A stretch of DNA of 7,286 nt, from NCBI GenBank assembly GCA_031268065.1, contig JAIRXX010000172.1:1-7286 (forward strand). The letters run 5' to 3'. Below, one piece after another: positions 1 to 7,286 of this stretch (the first letter of the stretch is position 1; every line of letters starts with the position of its first letter). The stretch is from Propionibacteriaceae bacterium (GTDB lineage Bacteria; Actinomycetota; Actinomycetes; Propionibacteriales; Propionibacteriaceae). A program made the translations under genes and the position numbers. The notes beneath the pieces were generated by a model. That model was not told the origin of the DNA and ran no database searches. It was given only the letters and a program-made list of their open reading frames with translations.

Positions 1-959
<959 letters not shown>

Positions 960-963
<4 letters not shown>

Positions 964-3332
964 GCGTGGAACAAGCACCGGAAGCCGCCGTCGCGGAAAC
1001 CATCCCGGTCAGCATCGACGGCGTGGAGGTGCGGGTGCCGAAGGGCACGCTGGCCATCAGGGCAGCCGAGTTGCTCGGCATCGACATCCCGCGTTTCTGC
1101 GACCACCCGCTCCTTGATCCGGTGGGCGCCTGTCGGCAATGCATGGTGGAGGTGCCCGACGCCGGAAACGGCAGGGGCTTCCCGGTGCCGCAGGCCGCTT
1201 GCACGCTGACCACGGCGCCGGGGATGCAGATCAAAACCCAATACAGCTCCGAAATGGCCAAAGCCGCCCAGATCGGGGTGCAAGAGCTGATTTTGATCAA
1301 CCACCCGCTGGACTGCCCGATCTGCGACAAGGGCGGCGAATGCCCGCTGCAAAATCAGGCTTTCGCCAACGGGCGCACCGAGACCCGCTATGACGGCGTG
1401 AAGCGCGGCTATCCGAAGCCAACTCCGCTGTCCGCGCAAATCCTGCTCGACCGGGAGCGCTGTGTGCTCTGCGCGCGCTGCACCCGTTTCTCCGACCAGA
1501 TTTCCGGCGATCCGCTGATCGCGCTGGCTGAGCGCGGCGCCCAGCAGCAGGTGGGGAGGTACGCCGACGAGCCGTATGACTCCTACTTCTCCGGCAATGT
1601 GGTGCAAATCTGCCCGGTGGGCGCGCTGACCGCCGCGTCGTACCGTTTCAACGCCCGGCCATTCGATCTGGTCTCCACCGACACCACCTGCGAACACTGC
1701 GCCGCCGGGTGCCAATTGCGCACCGACCACCGGCATTTCAAGGTGCGCCGCCGTCTGGCTGGCAGCGCGGCGGAAATCAACGAGGAATGGAATTGCGACA
1801 AAGGCAGATTCGCTTTCTCCTCGGGGCACGAGCAGCGGCTGACAGCACCCTTGATCCGCGAGAACGGCGCATTGCGCCCGGCTTCTTGGCCAGAGGCCAT
1901 CGACCGGGCAGTCGCCGGACTGCGGCGGGCCGGAAGCGACTCGGCGGTGCTCACCGGTGGCCGCCTGACGCTGGAAAACGCCTACGGCTACGCCAAATTC
2001 GCCCGCACCGTGCTGGGTACGAACAATATCGACTTCCGCTCGCGCCCTGCCAGCGCCGAAGAGGCGGCATTCCTGGCGGCCAAAGTCGCCGGAAGCCGTT
2101 TCGGGGAGGGCGTCAGCTACGCCGAACTGGAGCGGGCCAAAACTGTCGTCTTGGTCTGTTTCGAGCCTGAGGACGAGGCGCCGATAGTTTTCCTGCGGCT
2201 GCGCAAAGCAGTGCGGAAGCGCAAACTGAAGGTGGTCGCCGTCGCCGCATTGGCCTCTGGGGGGTCGCGGAAGCTTAATGCCGAGTTGGTCTCCGCAGCT
2301 GCGGGCACTGAGGCTGCGGCCTTGGACCAGCTGGAGATCGGCCCAGACACCGTGGTGCTGGTCGGGGAGCGGGCGGCTACCGCTCCCGGCGTGCTGGGCG
2401 CCGCCTGCCGCCTGGTGGAAAAAACCGGGGCGAAGCTGGCCTGGATTCCCCGCCGCGCCGGTGATCGCGGCGCAATAGAGGCTGGCTGCCTGCCGAATCT
2501 GCTGCCTGGCGGACGTCCGGTGGCCGATCCCAGCGCCAGGGTGGACGTGGGCGCGGTTTGGGGGGTCGACTTGCCTGCCGACCAAGGTCTGGGCGCAGCC
2601 GAATTCTTGGCCAGCCCGCCGCAGGCGTTGCTGCTGGCCGGCGTCGAGGCGGTTGACTTCGCGGATGCCGATCAGGCCCGCGCGGCGATCCGGGAGGCTG
2701 GTTTCGTGGTCTGCCTGGAGAATCGGACCAGCGAGATCACCGAAATGGCGGATGTCGTCTTCCCGGTGGCCTTGGTTGAGGAGCAGTCGGGGCATTTCAT
2801 GGACTGGGAGCATCGTTTGGGCACGGTGAACAAGGTGAATTCCCAGGCTGTCTCGGTGATGACCGACCTGCGCGTCTTGGCCGCGTTGGCCGACGCGATG
2901 GGCGAGCCGCTCGGCGTGCGCAACCCGGCGCAGGCTTGGGCCGAGTTGGCCGAGCTTGGCCAATGGACCGGTGAGCGGCCCGAGTTGGCCGAACCGGCGC
3001 AGCTGGCGGAAGCGCCGGGCTATCGGCTCGCCACTTGGCGGCAGCTCATCGACAATTCCCGTTCCATCGACGGCGCGGGCGAATTGCTCGCCACCGCCCG
3101 GATGGCAGTGGTGAAACTCAGCCCCAAGACCGCCGCTGAGCTGGAAGTCGGCTGTGGGGACGTTTTGGACATCAGCGGCCCCTCGGGCACGCTCAGCCTG
3201 CCGGTGGCCATCGCCGCCGATCTGCGCGACGACACCGTTTGGCTGCCCAGCAATTCGGCGAACAGCCAGATCAGCGCGTTGGGGGTGGCCGCTGGCGGCT
3301 ACGTCACTTTGAGCCAAGGAGGCGCCTCATGA
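960..3332 (+). CDS. nuoG: NADH-quinone oxidoreductase subunit G
   Basis: This is the large iron-sulfur subunit of the complex I peripheral arm (790 residues), which relays electrons from NuoF towards NuoI. Residues 15-90 are a plant-type 2Fe-2S ferredoxin domain with Cys47, Cys58, Cys61 and Cys81 (N1b). His115, Cys119, Cys122 and Cys128 form the His-ligated N5 site. Cys168, Cys171, Cys174 and Cys218 form N4. Cys244, Cys247, Cys251 and Cys279 form the off-pathway N7 site, present only in some bacteria. From about residue 290 onwards the protein follows the molybdopterin-oxidoreductase fold. It ends with a domain at about 715-785 like the C-terminal dinucleotide-binding domain of that family. 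In complex I this fold carries no molybdenum cofactor. The length is closer to Thermus Nqo3 than to the longer E. coli NuoG. ATG 960 overlaps the nuoF stop and has a good ribosome site; the TGA overlaps the nuoH ATG. No TTA, CTA or TCA codon occurs until the last sense codon, so the reverse strand is open but probably meaningless. Confidence 0.97.
2941..2992 (+). repeat. short in-frame direct repeat inside nuoG
   Basis: CCGAGTTGGCCGA occurs at 2941-2953 and again at 2980-2992, offset by 39 bases (13 codons). The frame is kept and both copies encode Glu-Leu-Ala-Glu. The segment (NuoG residues about 661-685) is rich in Glu, Leu and Ala and joins the main molybdopterin-like fold to the C-terminal domain. 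It looks like a low-complexity linker, not a separate element. Confidence 0.5.
3316..3322 (+). promoter_or_regulatory. Shine-Dalgarno site of nuoH
   Basis: AAGGAGG, a near-perfect anti-16S match inside the last codons of nuoG. It lies 6 bases before the ATG at 3329 and 9 before a second, adjacent ATG at 3332. Either ATG could serve, and they differ by one Met. Confidence 0.85.
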
Positions 3333-4690
3333 TGAACGATCCGTGGTGGCTGGTCATCGTCAAGGTGGTGCTGCTATTCGTGGTGCTGCTGGCGTGGACT
3401 ATTTTCAACGTCTGGTACGAGCGGCGCTTGGTGGGCAAGATGCAGCAGCGCCTCGGCCCGATCATGAATGGCCCGCTCGGCCTGGGGCAAGCGCTGGCCG
3501 ACGGCATGAAATTGCTGATCAAGGAAGATTTCATGCCCCGGATGGTGGACCGGGTGCTGTTCACCCTGGCGCCGATCATCGCCGGGACAGCGGCGTTCAC
3601 CGCTTGGGCGATGATCCCATTCGGCCCTGAGGTGAAGATTTGGGATCCCTTCGCGGGGGCCGAAATCACCACCCGCATCCAAGTCACCGACATGCCGGTC
3701 GGCACGCTGATGATTCTGGCGGTGACCTCAGTCGGCATCTACGGCTTCGTGCTCGCCGGATGGTCGTCCAATTCGCCCTATTCGCTGCTCGGCGGGCTGC
3801 GTTCCAGCGCCCAGATGATCTCCTATGAAATAGCGATGGGATTGAGCTTCGTGGCGGTCTTCCTGTACACGTCCTCAATGTCCACCGCGCAGATCGTGGA
3901 GCAGCAGTCCCGGGAATTCTTCGTCTTCGGTTTCGACATTGGCTGGGAGGCCTGGAATTGGCTGGTGCTGCTGCCCAGCTTCTGCGTCTACGTGATCGCA
4001 ATGGTCGGCGAGACGAACCGCGCCCCCTTCGACCTCCCGGAAGCGGAATCGGAGTTGGTCTCCGGCTATATCACCGAATATTCCGGCTTCCGCTATGCGA
4101 TTTACTTCCTGGCCGAGTACATCAACATGGCCACCGTCTCGGCCATAGCGACCACCCTGTTTATGGGCGGCTATCTGGTGCCCTGGCCGCTCAACCTCAT
4201 TCCAGGGTTGGACAACCCGTGGCTCGGGCCGGTGTGGTTCGTCATCAAGGTGCAGCTGTTCATCTCGATGTTTGTCTGGCTGCGCGGCACCCTGCCGCGA
4301 ATGCGCTACGACCAGTTCATGAAGCTCGGCTGGAAAGGCCTGATTCCGATCTCGCTGGCCTGGATCGCCATCTTCGCGGCGGTGCGCAAACTTCAGGAAA
4401 ACGGATTGGCAAACGAAGGGGTGCGCAATGCGATCTTCATCGCCGCCGCCGTGATGGTCGTGGCGTTGCTGATTCTGCTGTTGCTGCCGGACAAGAAGTC
4501 CGCCGCTGTCGCCGCCGAGAAGCAGGCCGATTTCGACGCCTTCGCCGGCGGTTATCCGGTGCCGCCGCCGTTGGGCACCGCCCTTCCAGAGCTGGCTGGT
4601 GTCCTAGCCGGGTCAGTTGTCGATTCCGGATCGGAGCAGGCTCCAGCGGCCCAAACCGTGGCAGAGGAGGCCAGTGATGGGAATTCTTGA
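3329..4690 (+). CDS. nuoH: NADH-quinone oxidoreductase subunit H
   Basis: This membrane subunit joins the peripheral and membrane arms of complex I and forms the quinone entry chamber and the first proton path (453 residues). It has about eight or nine hydrophobic segments, including residues about 7-29, 76-98, 122-145, 163-184, 210-227, 256-285, 299-320, 337-356 and 368-387. Family hallmarks are [12 protein letters not shown] at 30-41, [11 protein letters not shown] at 57-67 and the acidic loop [20 protein letters not shown] at 227-246. The usual GPN motif after the first helix reads GPI here (residues 43-45). A hydrophilic tail of about 66 residues (388-453), rich in Ala, Pro and Glu, carries [11 protein letters not shown] at 404-414. 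E. coli NuoH (about 325 residues) lacks such a tail, while I recall similar tails in actinobacteria. ATG 3329 overlaps the nuoG stop; ATG 3332 is a possible alternative. The last 14 bases overlap nuoI in another frame. Confidence 0.97.
   Translation: MMNDPWWLVIVKVVLLFVVLLAWTIFNVWYERRLVGKMQQRLGPIMNGPLGLGQALADGMKLLIKEDFMPRMVDRVLFTLAPIIAGTAAFTAWAMIPFGPEVKIWDPFAGAEITTRIQVTDMPVGTLMILAVTSVGIYGFVLAGWSSNSPYSLLGGLRSSAQMISYEIAMGLSFVAVFLYTSSMSTAQIVEQQSREFFVFGFDIGWEAWNWLVLLPSFCVYVIAMVGETNRAPFDLPEAESELVSGYITEYSGFRYAIYFLAEYINMATVSAIATTLFMGGYLVPWPLNLIPGLDNPWLGPVWFVIKVQLFISMFVWLRGTLPRMRYDQFMKLGWKGLIPISLAWIAIFAAVRKLQENGLANEGVRNAIFIAAAVMVVALLILLLLPDKKSAAVAAEKQADFDAFAGGYPVPPPLGTALPELAGVLAGSVVDSGSEQAPAAQTVAEEASDGNS
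4663..4670 (+). promoter_or_regulatory. Shine-Dalgarno site of nuoI
   Basis: AGAGGAGG inside the nuoH tail, 6 bases before ATG 4677. It supports that ATG over the in-frame GTG directly before it (4674) and over the longer in-frame extension to 4617. Confidence 0.85.
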
Positions 4691-5231
4691 TCCCTGGGCG
4701 GGGTTCGGAGTCACTTTCCGAACGATCTTCCGCAAAACTTTCACCCAGGGCTACCCGGAGAAGGGCAAAGAGAAAGTCACCCAGCCGCGTTTCCACGGAC
4801 GCCACCAGCTCAACCGCTGGCCGGACGGCTTGGAGAAGTGCGTCGGCTGCGAGCTTTGCGCCTGGGCCTGCCCTGCGGACGCCATCTATGTGGAGGGCGC
4901 CGACAACACCGACGAGGAGCGCTACTCCCCTGGGGAGCGCTACGGGCGGGTCTATGAAATCAACTACCTGCGCTGCATACTCTGCGGGCTGTGCATTGAG
5001 GCCTGCCCGACTAGGGCTTTGACCATGACCAACGAATTCAAACTGGCCGACACCACCCGGGAGAAGATGATCTACAGCAAAGACCGCCTGCTCGCGCCGC
5101 TGGTTTCCGGGATGGATGAGCCGCCGCACCCGCGTCGGCTCGCCCCGGATGAGACGGCGTATTTCCTCGGTCTGCCGCCGACTGGCCAGTCAGACAACCG
5201 CACTCCAGTCGAGGAAGGAGGCGCCGAATGA
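4677..5231 (+). CDS. nuoI: NADH-quinone oxidoreductase subunit I
   Basis: This 8Fe ferredoxin-like subunit (184 residues) links the NuoG clusters to the terminal cluster N2 in NuoB, at the base of the peripheral arm. Residues 1-25 form a short amphipathic N-terminus that probably lies on the membrane. The two 4Fe-4S motifs are Cys55-x2-Cys58-x2-Cys61-x3-Cys65-Pro and Cys100-x2-Cys103-x2-Cys106-x3-Cys110-Pro. By the usual 8Fe pattern the fourth Cys of each motif ligates the other motif's cluster, giving N6a and N6b. All eight ligands are present. A charged segment between the motifs ([21 protein letters not shown], residues 80-100) and the long C-terminal tail after residue 125 agree, from memory, with actinobacterial NuoI. 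The gene begins inside nuoH (14-base overlap) and ends in an ATGA overlap with nuoJ, so its translation is probably coupled to both. Confidence 0.97.
   Translation: MGILDPWAGFGVTFRTIFRKTFTQGYPEKGKEKVTQPRFHGRHQLNRWPDGLEKCVGCELCAWACPADAIYVEGADNTDEERYSPGERYGRVYEINYLRCILCGLCIEACPTRALTMTNEFKLADTTREKMIYSKDRLLAPLVSGMDEPPHPRRLAPDETAYFLGLPPTGQSDNRTPVEEGGAE
5213..5221 (+). promoter_or_regulatory. Shine-Dalgarno site of nuoJ
   Basis: GGAAGGAGG at the end of nuoI, 6 bases before the ATG at 5228. This is the strongest ribosome-site match in the window and supports the ATGA start. Confidence 0.85.
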
Positions 5232-6025
5232 TTCCGCTGAGTGTCGAAGCCGATATCGTCTTCTGGATTTGCGGGCCGCTGGTGATCGCCGGAGCGCTCG
5301 GCTTGGTGCTGTTCCGCAAGGCGGTGTACTCCGCGCTGAGCATGGCCTTCGCCATGGTCAACCTAGCCGCGCTCTACGCCGCGATGGAGGCGCCGCTGCT
5401 GGCCGCCGCCCAAGTCATCGTCTACACCGGCGCGATCATGATGCTCTTCCTGTTCGTGCTGATGCTGGTCGGCGTGGATCAGGCGGACTCCCTGGTGGAG
5501 ACGATCAAAGGGCAGCGGATTTGGGCCGGAATCGGCGTGCTCGGCGTCATCGGCCTGATCATCGCGGGCATCGGGCACGCGGTCATCCCGGTTGAGGGCC
5601 TGGAGGCGGCCAACAATCTCTACGGCGGCAACGTGCAGTCGTTGGCCGCGCTCATCTTTGGCCGTTACGTCTTCGGCTTCGAGTTGACCTCGGCGCTGCT
5701 GATCACCGCCGCTGTGGGCGCGATGGTGCTGGCCCAACACGCCCGGCTGGTCCCGAAGATTTCGCAGCGGGAACGGGCGCAGCTGCGGATGGACGCCTAT
5801 GCCGAGCAGGGAGTCCATCCGGGCGCGTTGCCCAGCTCCGGTGTTTACGCGCTGAACAATTCGATAGCCGCCCCGGCGCTGCTGCCAGATGGTTCAGTGT
5901 CGCCGGAGTCAGTCTCGGAAGTTTTGGATGGGCGCGGGGCCACCCTGGACGCCCCGGCGATGAGCAGCGCCACCGCGCAAGCCTTTGCAGCTGTGGACGC
6001 CGCGACGAAGGGGGAACTCGAATGA
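5228..6025 (+). CDS. nuoJ: NADH-quinone oxidoreductase subunit J
   Basis: This membrane subunit of complex I (265 residues) sits between NuoH and the antiporter-like subunits and takes part in the central proton-coupling axis. About five hydrophobic helices fill residues 8-175. The third carries the family motif [19 protein letters not shown] at 62-80, with Tyr66 and Gly68 at the helix that bends during turnover in known structures. A hydrophilic tail of about 90 residues follows, opening with a basic stretch ([17 protein letters not shown]), so it is probably cytoplasmic by the positive-inside rule. It contains [19 protein letters not shown] at 205-223. E. coli NuoJ (about 184 residues) has no such tail, while I recall a related PGVYARHN...ALLPDG stretch in actinobacterial NuoJ. 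The start overlaps the nuoI stop and the stop overlaps the nuoK start. The identity is secure; the role of the tail is unknown to me. Confidence 0.96.
   Translation: MIPLSVEADIVFWICGPLVIAGALGLVLFRKAVYSALSMAFAMVNLAALYAAMEAPLLAAAQVIVYTGAIMMLFLFVLMLVGVDQADSLVETIKGQRIWAGIGVLGVIGLIIAGIGHAVIPVEGLEAANNLYGGNVQSLAALIFGRYVFGFELTSALLITAAVGAMVLAQHARLVPKISQRERAQLRMDAYAEQGVHPGALPSSGVYALNNSIAAPALLPDGSVSPESVSEVLDGRGATLDAPAMSSATAQAFAAVDAATKGELE
6007..6016 (+). promoter_or_regulatory. Weak, G-rich ribosome site of nuoK
   Basis: GAAGGGGGAA lies just before ATG 6022. It departs from the AAGGAGG core seen at neighbouring genes, so nuoK probably depends more on coupling to nuoJ through the ATGA overlap. Confidence 0.55.
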
Positions 6026-6321
6026 ATCCCGAATTGGTGCTTTGGCTGGCCGCGATCCTTTTTGGGATCGGCGCGCTGGGCTTGCTCACCCGTCGCAACG
6101 CGCTGGTGGCGTTCATGTGCGTGGAATTGATGCTGAACGCCGCCAACCTCGTCTTGGTGGTCATGTCAGAGGTGCATGGCGGATTGGACGGGCAAGTCGC
6201 CGCATTCTTCGTGATGGTGGTCGCCGCCGCCGAAGTGGTGGTTGGCCTGTCGATCATCGTCATGGTTTACCGATCTAGACGTTCCACCTCGGTGGACGCC
6301 GCGAACCTACTGAAACTGTGA
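6022..6321 (+). CDS. nuoK: NADH-quinone oxidoreductase subunit K
   Basis: This small membrane subunit (99 residues, against 100 in E. coli) resembles MrpC of Na+/H+ antiporters and forms part of the proton path between NuoJ and NuoN. Three hydrophobic helices span about 5-22, 27-49 and 58-82. The two buried glutamates essential to the family are both present: Glu35 in [11 protein letters not shown] and Glu71 in [11 protein letters not shown] (Glu36 and Glu72 in E. coli). The start lies in an ATGA overlap with nuoJ, and nuoL begins 9 bases after the stop. Nothing is unusual apart from the weak ribosome site. Confidence 0.97.
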   Translation: MNPELVLWLAAILFGIGALGLLTRRNALVAFMCVELMLNAANLVLVVMSEVHGGLDGQVAAFFVMVVAAAEVVVGLSIIVMVYRSRRSTSVDAANLLKL

Positions 6322-6324
6322 GGG
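6318..6324 (+). promoter_or_regulatory. Weak Shine-Dalgarno site of nuoL overlapping the nuoK stop
   Basis: GTGAGGG spans the nuoK TGA (6319-6321) and lies 6 bases before ATG 6331. It is a partial match. This is the only junction in the window with a gap (6322-6330), which is too short for a promoter or terminator. Confidence 0.5.
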
Positions 6325-6330
6325 CCTTCG

Positions 6331-7286
6331 ATGATTGTTCTTGACGCTCTCCAACCCGTTCAGGCCAGCGGATTGATTTCCTACGCCTGGCTTATGATCG
6401 CCTTCCCGGCTGTCGGGGCGGCGCTGCTGCTGCTGGCGGGCAAGGCGGCAGACGCTTTCGGGCATTGGCTGGCTGTGTTGGCCTCGCTGGCCTCGTTCGT
6501 GATGGCGCTGGCGGTCTTCGTGCAATTGCTCGGCGCCGCCGAGCCGGAGCGCGCGGTCTCGGTGCCGCTCTTCGATTGGATCAGCCTGGGCAGTTGGAAA
6601 ATCTCAGCTGGGCTGCTCATTGATCCGCTGTCGATCCTCTTCGCCCTGCTGATCACCGGCGTGGGCACAGTGATCCACTTCTACTCAGTCGGCTACATGG
6701 CCCACGACGAGCGCAGGCGGCGCTTCTTCGCCTTCCTCAACTTGTTCATCACCGCGATGTTGATTCTGGTGCTGGCGGACAACTATTTGGTGCTCTTCGT
6801 CGGCTGGGAGGGCGTCGGCCTGGCCTCGTACCTGCTGATCGGCTTCTGGCAGCACAAGCCGTCTGCCGCCGCGGCGGCCAAGAAGGCTTTCGTGATGAAC
6901 CGGATCGGCGACTTGGGCATGACGATGGCGATCTTCGCAATGTTGGCCCTGGTCGGCTCGTCGGCTTTCAGCGACGTGAACGCCGCTGCCGAACAGCCAA
7001 GCGCCTGGTGGACGGCGATTGGCTTCTTCCTGCTGCTGGGGGCCTGCGGGAAGTCGGCGCAGGTTCCGCTGCAATCGTGGCTGTTGGACGCGATGGAAGG
7101 CCCTACCCCGGTTTCGGCGCTGATCCACGCCGCGACGATGGTGACCGCCGGGGTGTACCTGGTAGTGCGTTCCCATGCCGTCTACGCGCAGTCTGAGGCG
7201 GCGGCGCTGGCCGTTTGCATCGTCGGCGCGGTGACGCTCATCGTGGGCGCTTGGATCGGCTGCTCCAAGGACGACATCAAGAAAGT
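6331..7286 (+). CDS. nuoL: NADH-quinone oxidoreductase subunit L (5' part, runs off the window)
   Basis: This is the distal antiporter-like, proton-pumping subunit of the complex I membrane arm, related to MrpA. The first 318 codons and two bases of the next are present; E. coli NuoL has about 613 residues, so about half is missing. Many hydrophobic helices run from residue 16 onwards. Residues 94-125 hold the Proton_antipo_N region with LLIDPLS at 95-101. Key charged residues are present: Glu160 in [15 protein letters not shown], Asp194 in MNRIGDLG, Lys241 in [11 protein letters not shown], and His266 in [22 protein letters not shown]. By alignment from memory these match Glu144, Asp178, Lys229 and His254 of E. 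coli. The last codons read SKDDIKK, normally followed by the (V/A)LAxSTMSQ motif. ATG 6331 is the only reasonable start after nuoK. nuoM and nuoN would be expected downstream. Confidence 0.96.
   Translation, partial: MIVLDALQPVQASGLISYAWLMIAFPAVGAALLLLAGKAADAFGHWLAVLASLASFVMALAVFVQLLGAAEPERAVSVPLFDWISLGSWKISAGLLIDPLSILFALLITGVGTVIHFYSVGYMAHDERRRRFFAFLNLFITAMLILVLADNYLVLFVGWEGVGLASYLLIGFWQHKPSAAAAAKKAFVMNRIGDLGMTMAIFAMLALVGSSAFSDVNAAAEQPSAWWTAIGFFLLLGACGKSAQVPLQSWLLDAMEGPTPVSALIHAATMVTAGVYLVVRSHAVYAQSEAAALAVCIVGAVTLIVGAWIGCSKDDIKK

Noticed and set aside
3239..3328. N-terminal extension of nuoH inside nuoG
   Set aside because: The extra residues are polar and Arg-rich, out of keeping with NuoH. 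ATG 3329 has AAGGAGG at the right distance and is followed directly by the first membrane helix.
4617..4676. N-terminal extension of nuoI inside nuoH
   Set aside because: The strong ribosome site at 4663-4670 points to ATG 4677, and [14 protein letters not shown] is a normal NuoI N-terminus.
4916..4943. Direct repeat GGAGCGCTAC (4916-4925 and 4934-4943) in nuoI
   Set aside because: It encodes ERY twice within [10 protein letters not shown], which I recall as a usual actinobacterial NuoI segment, so it is protein-level conservation and not a DNA element.
6322..6330. Possible internal promoter or terminator between nuoK and nuoL
   Set aside because: The gap is 9 bases and shows no hairpin, T-run or -10/-35 elements.
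7066..7104. WLLDAMEG in NuoL where many homologues have WLPDAMEG
   Set aside because: The residue before the Asp varies in the family (Pro, Gly or Ala, including Ala in E. coli as I recall), so Leu here is not notable.

Overview
The window is a continuous stretch of a bacterial complex I operon (proton-translocating NADH:quinone oxidoreductase, NDH-1), all on the + strand in the order nuoF (3' part), nuoG, nuoH, nuoI, nuoJ, nuoK, nuoL (5' part). Both ends of the window cut through genes: nuoF lacks its start and nuoL lacks its end. No mobile element, RNA gene, CRISPR array, promoter or terminator is visible. Apart from 9 bases between nuoK and nuoL, every base is coding.

The organism is most likely a high-GC actinomycete (Actinomycetota). 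Codons favour G or C in third position. Several protein features match, from memory, those of actinobacterial homologues. These are the NuoF core wording (AGAYICGEETALLDSLEGRR, HESCGKCTPCREGT), the long NuoH tail with an [10 protein letters not shown] motif, the long NuoJ tail with a [15 protein letters not shown] motif, and a NuoI with an [11 protein letters not shown] segment between its two cluster motifs. I cannot name a genus.

Layout: bases 1-963 encode NuoF (NADH/FMN site and cluster N3). Bases 960-3332 encode NuoG (clusters N1b, N5, N4 and N7 plus a degenerate molybdopterin-enzyme fold). Bases 3329-4690 encode NuoH (membrane subunit at the quinone site). Bases 4677-5231 encode NuoI (two 4Fe-4S clusters). 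Bases 5228-6025 encode NuoJ, 6022-6321 NuoK and 6331-7286 NuoL (proton channels). Electrons enter from NADH at NuoF, pass through NuoG and NuoI clusters to quinone at the NuoH interface, and the released energy drives proton movement through NuoH, J, K and L.

The genes are packed for translational coupling: four junctions are ATGA stop/start overlaps, nuoH/nuoI overlap by 14 bases, and only nuoK/nuoL have a gap. This is an ordinary core-metabolism region, and I see no new system in it. The points most worth a second look are two departures from conserved motifs: a Cys-enriched loop just after the last N3 ligand of NuoF, and loss of the near-universal GPN motif in the first loop of NuoH.
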